Below are positions 1-7,919 of a stretch of DNA of 51,721 nt, piece by piece. The notes under the pieces were generated by a model. It was not told the origin of the DNA and searched no databases. It saw only the letters and a program-made list of their open reading frames with translations. This DNA is from Streptosporangiaceae bacterium. Its GTDB lineage: Bacteria; Actinomycetota; Actinomycetes; Streptosporangiales; Streptosporangiaceae. The position numbers and the translations under genes are program-made. Where the stretch lies: the NCBI GenBank assembly GCA_030037785.1, contig JASHQA010000297.1, positions 1 through 51,721 on the forward strand. Reading direction: 5' to 3'. How positions within the stretch are numbered: the stretch's first letter is position 1; the number at the start of each line of letters is the position of its first letter.

Positions 1-2095
1 TCAGCTGAGCGGTGACCGGGCCGGGTGCCGCCGCCAGCGGCGTGCCGTCCACGGAGCGGACTGGCAGGATCCCGCGCACTGAGTTGGTGACGAACGCCTC
101 GCTCGCTGCTGCCAGGTCGCGCCGCGTGAACGGTGCGACCTGCGGGCACAGACCGGCCGCGGTGGCCAGCCGCAGCACGGCCGTCCTCGTGACTCCGGGC
201 AGCAGCCGTCCGTCTGCCGGCGGTGTGCGGATCACGCCATCCAGCACCGCGAACACACTGGCCCGGTCGGTCTCGAGCACCTGACCGTCGGCGTCTTCGA
301 TGAGCAGGTGGGTGCCGTCGGCCGCGCCGCCAGCACCTGCGTGGCGCGCGAGCAGGCGCCGGTCGGCCCACTTGTGGGCGCCGATGCCGCCGGGCACCGT
401 GACCGGCAGCAGATCGGCGACCGCGGTCAGGTCTGCGACGGGAACGACCTCGACGGTGGCGTCAAGCGGGCCGCCGAGCGGCCGCACGGTGATGCGCAGC
501 CGGCCTGACGGGCGCTCGGCCAGGCAGCGGGTCAGCTCGTCGTGCAGCCGCGCGGGCAGGTCCTTGCGGTAGAGCCGGGTCGCGCTGGCTGCCAGCCGGT
601 CCAGGTGATCGCCGAGCCGGTAGCCGACGCCGTCGCGGAGGCGCAGCGACGTGAAGATCCCTGCGGCCGGCCGCGGTAGCAGGGCCGGATCTGGGCGGCT
701 CGCCGGCCGGGAGCGCCGGGCTATGCTGCCGCCGAGCGCGGCGACGAGCGGCCCGGCCTTCAGCAGGCACTCGCGGTGCTCGGCGCCCGGCCGGGACGCT
801 GCGACGATCCCGCCGCCCGCGCCCAGCCACACCCGCCCGGAGCGGAACTCGAACGTGCGGATGGCGACACTGAGTTCCAGCCCGGCGATCGGGCTGCGGT
901 AGCCGATCGCGCCGGTGTATACCTCGCGCGGGGTCGCTTCCAGCTCGTGAATCACTTCGAGCGCGCGGACCTTCGGGGCACCCGTCACCGATCCGGGAGG
1001 GAACGTCGCCCGAATCAGCTGGCCGTCGCTGGTACCGGGACGCAGCTCGCCGCGCACCTCCGAGACCAGATGCCAGAGGCCCGGGTGCGGCTCCGCCGCT
1101 ACCAGCTTCGGCACGACGACGGTGCCCGGCTCGCACACCCGGCTGAGGTCGTTCCGCATGAGATCGACGATCATCACGTTCTCGGCGCGGTCCTTGGCCG
1201 ATCGCTCCAGCCTGATTCGGGCCGCGACCGCGTCGTGATCGCCCGCGGGGCGAGCGGCGGTGCCTTTGATCGGCCGGGACGATACGACGCTGCCCACCCG
1301 GCGCAGGAACAGCTCGGGCGACAGGCTGGCCACGGCGGTGTCGGCCGACGGCCGCAGGAACGCCGCGTACGGCGGATTCAGGTCGGTGGCCGTCGCGCAG
1401 AACGCGTCCAGCGGGTCACCGACGAAGTCCGCCTGCAGCCGGAGGCAGATGTTGGCCTGGAAGATGTCGCCACGCCACACGTAGTCCACGGCGCGGCGGA
1501 CCGCCGACCGGTGCTCCGTCGCGGCCGGGAACTGCCCGAACTCGCCGCACCGGTACGGCCGGGGCCCAGGCTGGGTCCGGCGCGCGCGCTCGAGCAGCTC
1601 CGCGAGCCGGGCCTCGAGCGCTGCGGCCCGCTCCGTGGTCACGATCGCCTCGAAGAACCATCGTCCCGACGCGCGGTCGCGGCGCAGCACGTGGTCGTAG
1701 TAGCCCAGCCACGCGGCGGGCAGCTGCCGGGCGCCGCCGGGTGCTGGGGGGACCGGCAGGACGTCGCCGGCCAGGCCGAATCCGAGATAGCCGAGCCACC
1801 CGCCGGCAAAGGCCGGGCCGTCCGCCCGGTCCGGGCCGGCCGGGGCGGCAGGTGGCCATGGCTCGTCCAGCGCATCCCACGGTGGCTCCGGGTCGCACCG
1901 GATCGCCGTGGGCTCGGCGCTGATCATGTCGCCGCCGCCCGCCCACGCGCCGAACAGCGCAGCCGGGTGCGCGTCGGCACGGACGAGCCGCAGCACGTCG
2001 GCCGGGCAGAAGTCCCAGTCCAGCGGCTCGCGCACCAGCGACCAGCTAGCTGCCGCGCGCGCCCGCGCGGCAGCCTGACGCTGGTCACCGGCCAT
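1..2095 (-). CDS. pabB: Aminodeoxychorismate synthase component I fused to 4-amino-4-deoxychorismate lyase (PabB-PabC), 3' end cut by window edge
   Basis: Manual reverse-strand translation from ATG at 2095: MAGDQRQAAARARAAASWSLVREPLDWDF...YVWRGDIFQANICLRLQ...SRPIKGTAARP...GSVTGAPKVRALEVIHELE...VWLGAGGGIVAASRP; then PabC-like EAFVTNSVRGILPVRSVDGTPL. Runs off the left edge, so absent from the ORF track. Confidence 0.88.
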   Translation of the reverse strand, partial: MAGDQRQAAARARAAASWSLVREPLDWDFCPADVLRLVRADAHPAALFGAWAGGGDMISAEPTAIRCDPEPPWDALDEPWPPAAPAGPDRADGPAFAGGWLGYLGFGLAGDVLPVPPAPGGARQLPAAWLGYYDHVLRRDRASGRWFFEAIVTTERAAALEARLAELLERARRTQPGPRPYRCGEFGQFPAATEHRSAVRRAVDYVWRGDIFQANICLRLQADFVGDPLDAFCATATDLNPPYAAFLRPSADTAVASLSPELFLRRVGSVVSSRPIKGTAARPAGDHDAVAARIRLERSAKDRAENVMIVDLMRNDLSRVCEPGTVVVPKLVAAEPHPGLWHLVSEVRGELRPGTSDGQLIRATFPPGSVTGAPKVRALEVIHELEATPREVYTGAIGYRSPIAGLELSVAIRTFEFRSGRVWLGAGGGIVAASRPGAEHRECLLKAGPLVAALGGSIARRSRPASRPDPALLPRPAAGIFTSLRLRDGVGYRLGDHLDRLAASATRLYRKDLPARLHDELTRCLAERPSGRLRITVRPLGGPLDATVEVVPVADLTAVADLLPVTVPGGIGAHKWADRRLLARHAGAGGAADGTHLLIEDADGQVLETDRASVFAVLDGVIRTPPADGRLLPGVTRTAVLRLATAAGLCPQVAPFTRRDLAAASEAFVTNSVRGILPVRSVDGTPLAAAPGPVTAQL

Positions 2096-2270
2096 GGCGA
2101 GGCATCCTGTCACACCTGCCCGCCCCGGTGAGCGTCCAGCTGCGTTGTGCGATGCTGCCAGCTGGGGTGGGCCGCTGACTGCGGTGCATGGCCGGCTGCC
2201 TGAGTGCCTGTTACTCCAGTGACGGGAGTGATTGCGCCATGGTACGACCTACGGTAGAAAAAGATGGGCA

Positions 2271-2324
2271 GGCGATGAGGCTCGCCGCTAACCGCGAACT
2301 TCGATTCGCTGATGGCCTCTACCA
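2271..2324 (+). promoter_or_regulatory. Fluoride riboswitch (crcB RNA), copy F1
   Basis: GGCGATGAGGCTCGCCGCTAACCGCGAACTTCGATTCGCTGATGGCCTCTACC: P1 GGCG/CGCC, P2 GCGAA/TTCGC, pseudoknot GAGGC/GCCTC; near-identical core to the Thermotoga petrophila aptamer. Confidence 0.95.
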
Positions 2325-2361
2325 CGATGGCCGGGGAACCGGCGTGGCAGAGGAGAGAGTG

Positions 2362-2469
2362 ATGCTCGACGAGCCGAGCGAGCCGCCCGGCAAACATAGC
2401 GAGGGCGGCCCGGTGTCCGTTACCGCCGCCGCCCGCCCCAGCCGTGCCGGCGCACTGCGGGCGCTGTAG
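2362..2469 (+). CDS. Short leader ORF (35 aa) between riboswitch F1 and the first Ehr gene; stop overlaps the downstream GTG
   Basis: MLDEPSEPPGKHSEGGPVSVTAAARPSRAGALRAL*; preceded by AGAGGAGAGA; TAGTG overlap at 2467-2471. Confidence 0.5.
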   Translation: MLDEPSEPPGKHSEGGPVSVTAAARPSRAGALRAL

Positions 2470-3431
2470 TGACTGCAGACCTGCCGATCCCGGTCGTTCA
2501 GTTTTGCCAGGTCGTCACCACCGCAGTGGCGGCTCCGGGGGTCTCCGGGGTGATCAGCCGGGTCGAGGCACGGCTGCAGGGGCGGGCTGGGCCGCGGATC
2601 CTGCAGCCCTACTACGACCTGGCGAAGCTCTTCCGCAAGGAGGCGCTCGCGCCGGAGGGCTCGAGTTGGGTGTTCCTCGCGGCGCCGCTCGCGGCGATGG
2701 CGTGTTACCTGACGGTCCCGCTGCTGATCCCGGTTCTCACCACGTTCGGCCTGCCGCTCGGATACATGGGCGACATCCTGGGTGGTGGGTTCATCTTGTC
2801 GCTGGCCAGCTTCCTGGTCGCGCTGGCGGCGCTCGACACCGGAAGCCCGTACGCGCAGCTCGGTGCCAGTCGTGCCAAGACGTTCGCCGCGATCACCGAG
2901 CCGGTCGTGCTGTTCGTCGTGTTCACCGTTGCGCTGGTGACCGGCACCGACCTGCCGTACGCGCTGGCGGCGACCGTGCGGTCATCCGCCGGCCAGATCA
3001 TCCGGCCGGCGCACCTACTTGCCGCAGCGGCGCTGTTCCTGGTCATCCTCTACGAGACCGGCCGCATCCCGGTCGAGACGCACACCGGCACCAACGAGTT
3101 CGGGATGATCGAGGAGGCCCGGCCGTTCGAGCACTCGGGGCCGTACTTCGCGCTGCTGCGGTGGGGATCGGCGATGAAGCAGCTGATCCTGTACACCATC
3201 TTGATCAACGTCTTCGTCGCGCCGTGGGGTCTGGCGTCGACCCCTGGCCTGCTGCCTGTGCTGCTGGCAATCGCCGCGCTGGTCGGGAAGGCGGCGCTGC
3301 TCGGCGTCGTGGTGGCCGTCATCGACAACTCGTTCGCCAAGCTGCGGTTGTTCAAGATCACCGAGTTCACCGCCGCCGCGTTCCTGCTCGCGGTCCTCGG
3401 CGTGTTCACGCTCTACCTGGGCGGTGGCTGA
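2469..3431 (+). CDS. Ehr1 NuoH/HyfC-like membrane subunit
   Basis: MTADLPIPVVQFCQVVTTAVAAPGVSGVISRVEARLQGRAGPRILQPYYDLAKLFRKE...GRIPVETHTGTNEFGMIEEARPFEHSGPYFALLRWG: NuoH-family signature. Confidence 0.9.
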   Translation: MTADLPIPVVQFCQVVTTAVAAPGVSGVISRVEARLQGRAGPRILQPYYDLAKLFRKEALAPEGSSWVFLAAPLAAMACYLTVPLLIPVLTTFGLPLGYMGDILGGGFILSLASFLVALAALDTGSPYAQLGASRAKTFAAITEPVVLFVVFTVALVTGTDLPYALAATVRSSAGQIIRPAHLLAAAALFLVILYETGRIPVETHTGTNEFGMIEEARPFEHSGPYFALLRWGSAMKQLILYTILINVFVAPWGLASTPGLLPVLLAIAALVGKAALLGVVVAVIDNSFAKLRLFKITEFTAAAFLLAVLGVFTLYLGGG

Positions 3432-4189
3432 TGTCGCTCGCGGGCCCCGTGCTGGCCACGACCGTCGCTGCGCCGAGCGCGCTGGCCGGCGGCGTGAACG
3501 TCATCGCGGTCGGTGTGCTGCTGGCCGAGTTCGGCATGTTCCGGCAGGCGATGCTGCGCGACCAGGTGAGGCTGTACGCCGCGCAGTCTGCGCTGCTGTC
3601 CGCGCTGGCCGTAGTTGTGGCCGCGACCCGGCACCTGCCCGAGCTGTATGCGCTGGCTGGTCTGTCATTCGCGCTCAAGGTCGTCGTCGTGCCGATCGTG
3701 CTGCACCGGATGCTGCGCGGCATCGGCGTGATCGGCGGTGATCCACGATGGCCAGCGGGGAGCTATAGCGGATCGGCCCGCAGCGGCAGCACTGACATCG
3801 CCGGCAGCCATGCGCTGGGCGTCGCTAGTGCCGTGCTGGTGGCGATCGCGGTGGCCGCCTTCGGCTTCTTCACCGTGGCTGCGCTCGGGCTCGCCAGCCC
3901 GGTGCTGCCCGCGACGGCGCTCTCGGTGTCAGTGGCCGTGATCCTGGTGGCGTTCGTGCTCATGATCGTGCGCCGCGACGTGGTCTCCCAGGCGATCGGC
4001 TTCCTGTCGCTGGAGAACGGCGTGTCGCTGACCGCGCTGGTCGTGGCCGCGGGGCTGCCGCTGATCCTGGAGATCGCGTTCCTGTTCGACCTGCTCGTGG
4101 CCGCCGTCGTGTTCGGCCTGCTGATCCGGGTGCACCACGGCCGGGCTGAGTCTATGTCGACCGCCGACCTGACCAGCCTGCGGGGCTAG
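3431..4189 (+). CDS. Ehr1 HyfE-like (NuoK-like) membrane subunit
   Basis: Hydrophobic; LRDQVRLYAAQSALLSAL...VVRRDVVSQAIGFLSLENGVSLTALV typical of HyfE; syntenic position. Confidence 0.85.
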   Translation: MSLAGPVLATTVAAPSALAGGVNVIAVGVLLAEFGMFRQAMLRDQVRLYAAQSALLSALAVVVAATRHLPELYALAGLSFALKVVVVPIVLHRMLRGIGVIGGDPRWPAGSYSGSARSGSTDIAGSHALGVASAVLVAIAVAAFGFFTVAALGLASPVLPATALSVSVAVILVAFVLMIVRRDVVSQAIGFLSLENGVSLTALVVAAGLPLILEIAFLFDLLVAAVVFGLLIRVHHGRAESMSTADLTSLRG

Positions 4190-4192
4190 CCG

Positions 4193-5653
4193 ATGCACGT
4201 GATCCTCCTGCTGCTGCTCACGCTGCCCCTCGCGGCGGCGATCGCGTGCCTGCGCGTGCCGGCGAACGCGGCCCGCCTGGTCAGCGCGCTGACGGGCGTT
4301 GTGAGCTTCGCGCTCGTGCTCGCGCTGGTGCCTGCCGCCGCCCACGGCACTGTGAGCTACCTGCGGTTCCTTCGCGTCGACGCGCTGAGCGTCGTCTTCC
4401 TGCTCGCGACCGGCTTCCTCTATGGCGCGGTCGCCGTGTACTCGGTCGGCTATCTGAAGGCTGGCCAGCAACCGCACGCTCGCTACTCGCGTCGGTTCTG
4501 GATCGGGCTGAACATATTCGCCTGGGCGATGCTGGCCGCGCCGATGATGAGCAACCTGGGGCTGCTGTGGGTTGCGATCGAGGTGACCACCGTGGTGTCG
4601 GCACTGCTGGTCGCGATAGAGGACACCGACGGAGCGGCCGAGGCGGCGTGGAAATACGTGCTGCTCGCGTCCGCCGGGCTGGCGCTGGCGCTGCTCGCGA
4701 CCGTCTTTATCTACTACGCCGGCGCGCACGTACTCGGCCAGTCCTACGACCTGGGCTTCAGCCAGCTGCTGGCCGCTGGGCCGCGGCTGCCGCACGCGGC
4801 GGTCGAGCTGGCCTTCGTGCTCGCCGTGCTCGGCTTCGGCACCAAGACCGGGCTGGTACCCGTGCACACGTGGCTGCCGGACGCCCACTCGGAGGCGCCC
4901 ACGCCGGTATCTGCGCTGCTTTCCGGTTCATTGCTGGCGGTCAGCTTCTACGCGATCCTGCGCTACTACCAGGTGGCGGTCGCCGCGCTCGGATCGCGCT
5001 ATCCGCGGAACGTGCTGCTGGTATTCGGGGTTGCCTCGCTGCTGCTCGCCATGGTGTACCTGTTCGGACAGCGGGACATCAAGCGGCTGCTTGCCTACTC
5101 CAGCGTCGAGCACATGGGCATCCTCGCGATCGGCGTCAGCTTCGGCGCGCCCGGCGCGCTGGCCGGGGTCCTGCTGCACGTGCTCGGGCACGCGGCGGCG
5201 AAGGGCAACGCGTTCATGGGTGCTGGCGTGCTGGTCCGCAAGCTCGGCAGCAAGCGGATCACCGCGATCCGCGGCGGCCTCGACGTGCTGCCATGGAGCG
5301 GACCCCTGTTCATCCTGGCGATATTCGCGCTGGGTGCCATGCCGCCATTCGGGTTGTTCCGGAGCGAGTTCGAGATCGTGGCCGGCGGACTGGACTCACG
5401 CAGTTACGCGGTTGCCGCGATTCTGGTGGTCGGCGTCACCGCGGCGTTCTTGGGGCTGGCCGGCTCGGTCACCCGCGTAGTCATGCTGCCGCTGGCCGGG
5501 TCCGCGCCCGCCAGGGGCGAGCCGAGCGGCTGGATGGTCGTACCGGTCGTGGTCGGCGTGCTGGCCCTGCTGCTGCTCGGCTTGCACCCGCCCGCAGAGC
5601 TCACTACCCTGTTCGGCCGTGCCGTGACGCTGCTCGACGGGCGGACATCATGA
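4193..5653 (+). CDS. Ehr1 HyfF-like (NuoN/MrpD antiporter-like) subunit
   Basis: GTKTGLVPVHTWLPDAHSEAPTPVSALLSG...DIKRLLAYSSVEHMGI. Confidence 0.92.
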   Translation: MHVILLLLLTLPLAAAIACLRVPANAARLVSALTGVVSFALVLALVPAAAHGTVSYLRFLRVDALSVVFLLATGFLYGAVAVYSVGYLKAGQQPHARYSRRFWIGLNIFAWAMLAAPMMSNLGLLWVAIEVTTVVSALLVAIEDTDGAAEAAWKYVLLASAGLALALLATVFIYYAGAHVLGQSYDLGFSQLLAAGPRLPHAAVELAFVLAVLGFGTKTGLVPVHTWLPDAHSEAPTPVSALLSGSLLAVSFYAILRYYQVAVAALGSRYPRNVLLVFGVASLLLAMVYLFGQRDIKRLLAYSSVEHMGILAIGVSFGAPGALAGVLLHVLGHAAAKGNAFMGAGVLVRKLGSKRITAIRGGLDVLPWSGPLFILAIFALGAMPPFGLFRSEFEIVAGGLDSRSYAVAAILVVGVTAAFLGLAGSVTRVVMLPLAGSAPARGEPSGWMVVPVVVGVLALLLLGLHPPAELTTLFGRAVTLLDGRTS

Positions 5654-7080
5654 CTGTTGTCCCTGACACCGGGCAGGTCGAGAGTGTCGCCGCCCTGCGG
5701 GATCAGGTCGTGGCGCACTGTGCCGGTGGAGGTCGCCTCGCCGACCTGTCTGGCACCGCACTGGACGACGGGCTGCTCATCACCGCCCAGCTCGCCGGGC
5801 CGGAAGGCATCACCACGCTGGATGCGCTGGTACCGGCTGGACAGGCTAGCTACCCGGCGCTGACCCCGCTGGTCGGCTCCGCGTTCTGGTATGAGCGGGA
5901 GCTGCATGACCTGTTCGGGGTCGTGCCCGACGGCCACCCGCGGCTGGAACCGCTGATCCGGTCGGCCGATCACGGTGTGCTCCCGCGGCACGCGATCGGA
6001 CCTGGCCTGTTCACCATCCCGCACGGGCCGGTCCGGTCGGGCGTCGTCGAGTCGATCGAGTATCTGGTCGAGACGCCCGGCGAGGACATCCCGCACCTCA
6101 ACATGAGGCTGTTCTACAAGCATCGCGGCGTCGCGACGCGGTTTGTCGGCCTGACTCCGGCCGACGGGGTGCTGGCGGCCGAGCGGACCGAGGGAATCGC
6201 GTCGGTCGCGCACGCGATCGCGTACTGCCAGGCCGTGGAGGCCGTCGCAGGCGCAGACGTGCCATGGCGCGCCGCGCTCATCCGCACCGTGCACGCGGAG
6301 CTGGAACGGCTGGCCTGCCACCTGGACGTCATCGTGCGGCTCGCCGATGCTGCAGGCCTGGCCGTCGCGGCGACGCGGTTCGGCTGGCACAAAGAACGGG
6401 TGCTGCGCCTCACGGGCAGCCTGTGCGGCAGCAGGTTCGGCCGCGGCGTTGTCGTGCCCGGCGGAGTCGGCGCGGCCCCGCTCATTGGACCCGCGGAGCT
6501 ACTGGCCGCGGTCGGCGAGCTCGACCGACAGGTCGGCGACGATGTCCGGCTGCTCATGGGCACGGCGTCCTTTCTCGACCGGCTACGGCGGACCGGGCCG
6601 CTACCATCGGGCCGCGCGGCCGAGCATGGCGCGCTCGGCCCGGTCGGCCGGGCGTCGGGCGCTACCGAGGACACAAGGACGGCGCGACCGTACGCCGCCT
6701 ACGTGGCGCTGGGCGTTGCGGTCAGCTCGCGCGAGGACGGCGACGCGCTCGCCCGGCTCGAGGTTCGGGTGGACGAGATCGCCGATTCCGTTCACCTGCT
6801 CCGGCAGGCGGCCGACGAGCTCGCCGAGACCGGCGCCAGCCCGCTGCGGGCTGACTGCGCGTCGGCCGATGGCCGGGCGGTCGGCTGGGCGGAGGCACCA
6901 CAGGGCGAGGTGCTCTACCACATTCGGATCGAGGACGGCCTCATCACTGGGTGTCGCGGCCGGTCCGCCTCGTTCCACAACCTAGTGCTCATGCACGAGG
7001 TATTCGCCGGCGACATCCTGACTGACTTTCCGTTCATCGAGGCGAGCTTCGGGCTGTCGATCGCGGGCGTAGCCGGGTAG
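5650..7080 (+). CDS. Ehr1 NuoC/NuoD (HyfG)-like subunit lacking NiFe cysteine motifs
   Basis: FWYERELHDLFGVVPDGHPRLEPL (NuoC part); NuoD part has ERTEGIASVAHAIAYCQAVE where hydrogenases have RxCGxC, and TDFPFIEASFGLSIAGVAG* with no terminal CxxC. Confidence 0.88.
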   Translation: MTVVPDTGQVESVAALRDQVVAHCAGGGRLADLSGTALDDGLLITAQLAGPEGITTLDALVPAGQASYPALTPLVGSAFWYERELHDLFGVVPDGHPRLEPLIRSADHGVLPRHAIGPGLFTIPHGPVRSGVVESIEYLVETPGEDIPHLNMRLFYKHRGVATRFVGLTPADGVLAAERTEGIASVAHAIAYCQAVEAVAGADVPWRAALIRTVHAELERLACHLDVIVRLADAAGLAVAATRFGWHKERVLRLTGSLCGSRFGRGVVVPGGVGAAPLIGPAELLAAVGELDRQVGDDVRLLMGTASFLDRLRRTGPLPSGRAAEHGALGPVGRASGATEDTRTARPYAAYVALGVAVSSREDGDALARLEVRVDEIADSVHLLRQAADELAETGASPLRADCASADGRAVGWAEAPQGEVLYHIRIEDGLITGCRGRSASFHNLVLMHEVFAGDILTDFPFIEASFGLSIAGVAG

Positions 7081-7100
7081 CGAAGGAGAGGAGTACGACG

Positions 7101-7919
7101 ATGTGGGCGCTCCGCGGGCTGCGGGACGGCGTGCTGACTACCCGCTGGCCGGTCCGGCCAGACGAGTATGCGAGCGCGACCCGCGGGCCAGCGACCGTGC
7201 TCGCGCCGACCGCTCGCGGAGCTTCCGAAGCAGACGTGGCCGGGCTGTGCCCGACTAGCGCCCTCACCGTGACCCCTTCCGGCGAGGTCCGGGTCGACCA
7301 GGGCCGCTGCATCCTGTGCGGCCGGTGCGTGGCGGCGCGCCCGGACTTGTTCGGCTGGTCGGCCGGGGCACACCAGGCCGCGCTGAGCCGGGCCGGGCTC
7401 GTGGTGCCGGGGGAGGAAACCCCGGACACGCTGGCCGCCGTCACTGCCGGGCTGCGCGCGCGGACGAGGGCGCTGCGCCGATCGGTGCACCTACGACACG
7501 TTGACACCGGATCCGATGGTAGCGAGGAATGGGAAATCCTGGCCCTGCTGAATCCGGTCTACGACATCCACCGACTCGGCATGTTCCTCACGGCGAGTCC
7601 GCGGCACGCCGACGTCCTGCTGGTTACCGGGCCCGGTGCGCTCGGCATGGCAGAGCCACTACGGCAGACCTACGAGGCGATGCCGCACCCGAAGGTGGCT
7701 ATCGCAGTCGGCACCGACGCGGTCAGCGGCGGCACCGTCGGCCCGTCGCGCGCCGCTGCTGCCACCGCCACGGGCGGCGTCGGTGACATCGTGCCGATAG
7801 ACGTGTGGCTGCCTGGCTCGCCGCCGAGCCCGTTCGCGATTCTGTCCGCACTGCTGCTGGCGCTGAACCGGCTGCCGACCGGGTCGGTCGCAGCGGCGAG
7901 GACAGGGGGCGGGCGGTGA
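7101..7919 (+). CDS. Ehr1 ferredoxin + NuoB (HyfI)-like fusion; NuoB part has lost the N2 cluster cysteines
   Basis: GLCPTSAL...CILCGRCVAARPD (one 4Fe-4S set) then HVDTGSDGSEEWEILALLNPVYDIHRLGMFLT...WLPGSPPSP. Confidence 0.85.
   Translation: MWALRGLRDGVLTTRWPVRPDEYASATRGPATVLAPTARGASEADVAGLCPTSALTVTPSGEVRVDQGRCILCGRCVAARPDLFGWSAGAHQAALSRAGLVVPGEETPDTLAAVTAGLRARTRALRRSVHLRHVDTGSDGSEEWEILALLNPVYDIHRLGMFLTASPRHADVLLVTGPGALGMAEPLRQTYEAMPHPKVAIAVGTDAVSGGTVGPSRAAAATATGGVGDIVPIDVWLPGSPPSPFAILSALLLALNRLPTGSVAAARTGGGR

Noticed and set aside
776-2131. 451-aa plus-strand ORF in the track
   Set aside because: Antisense to a clearly recognisable PabB on the minus strand; its own translation resembles no family.
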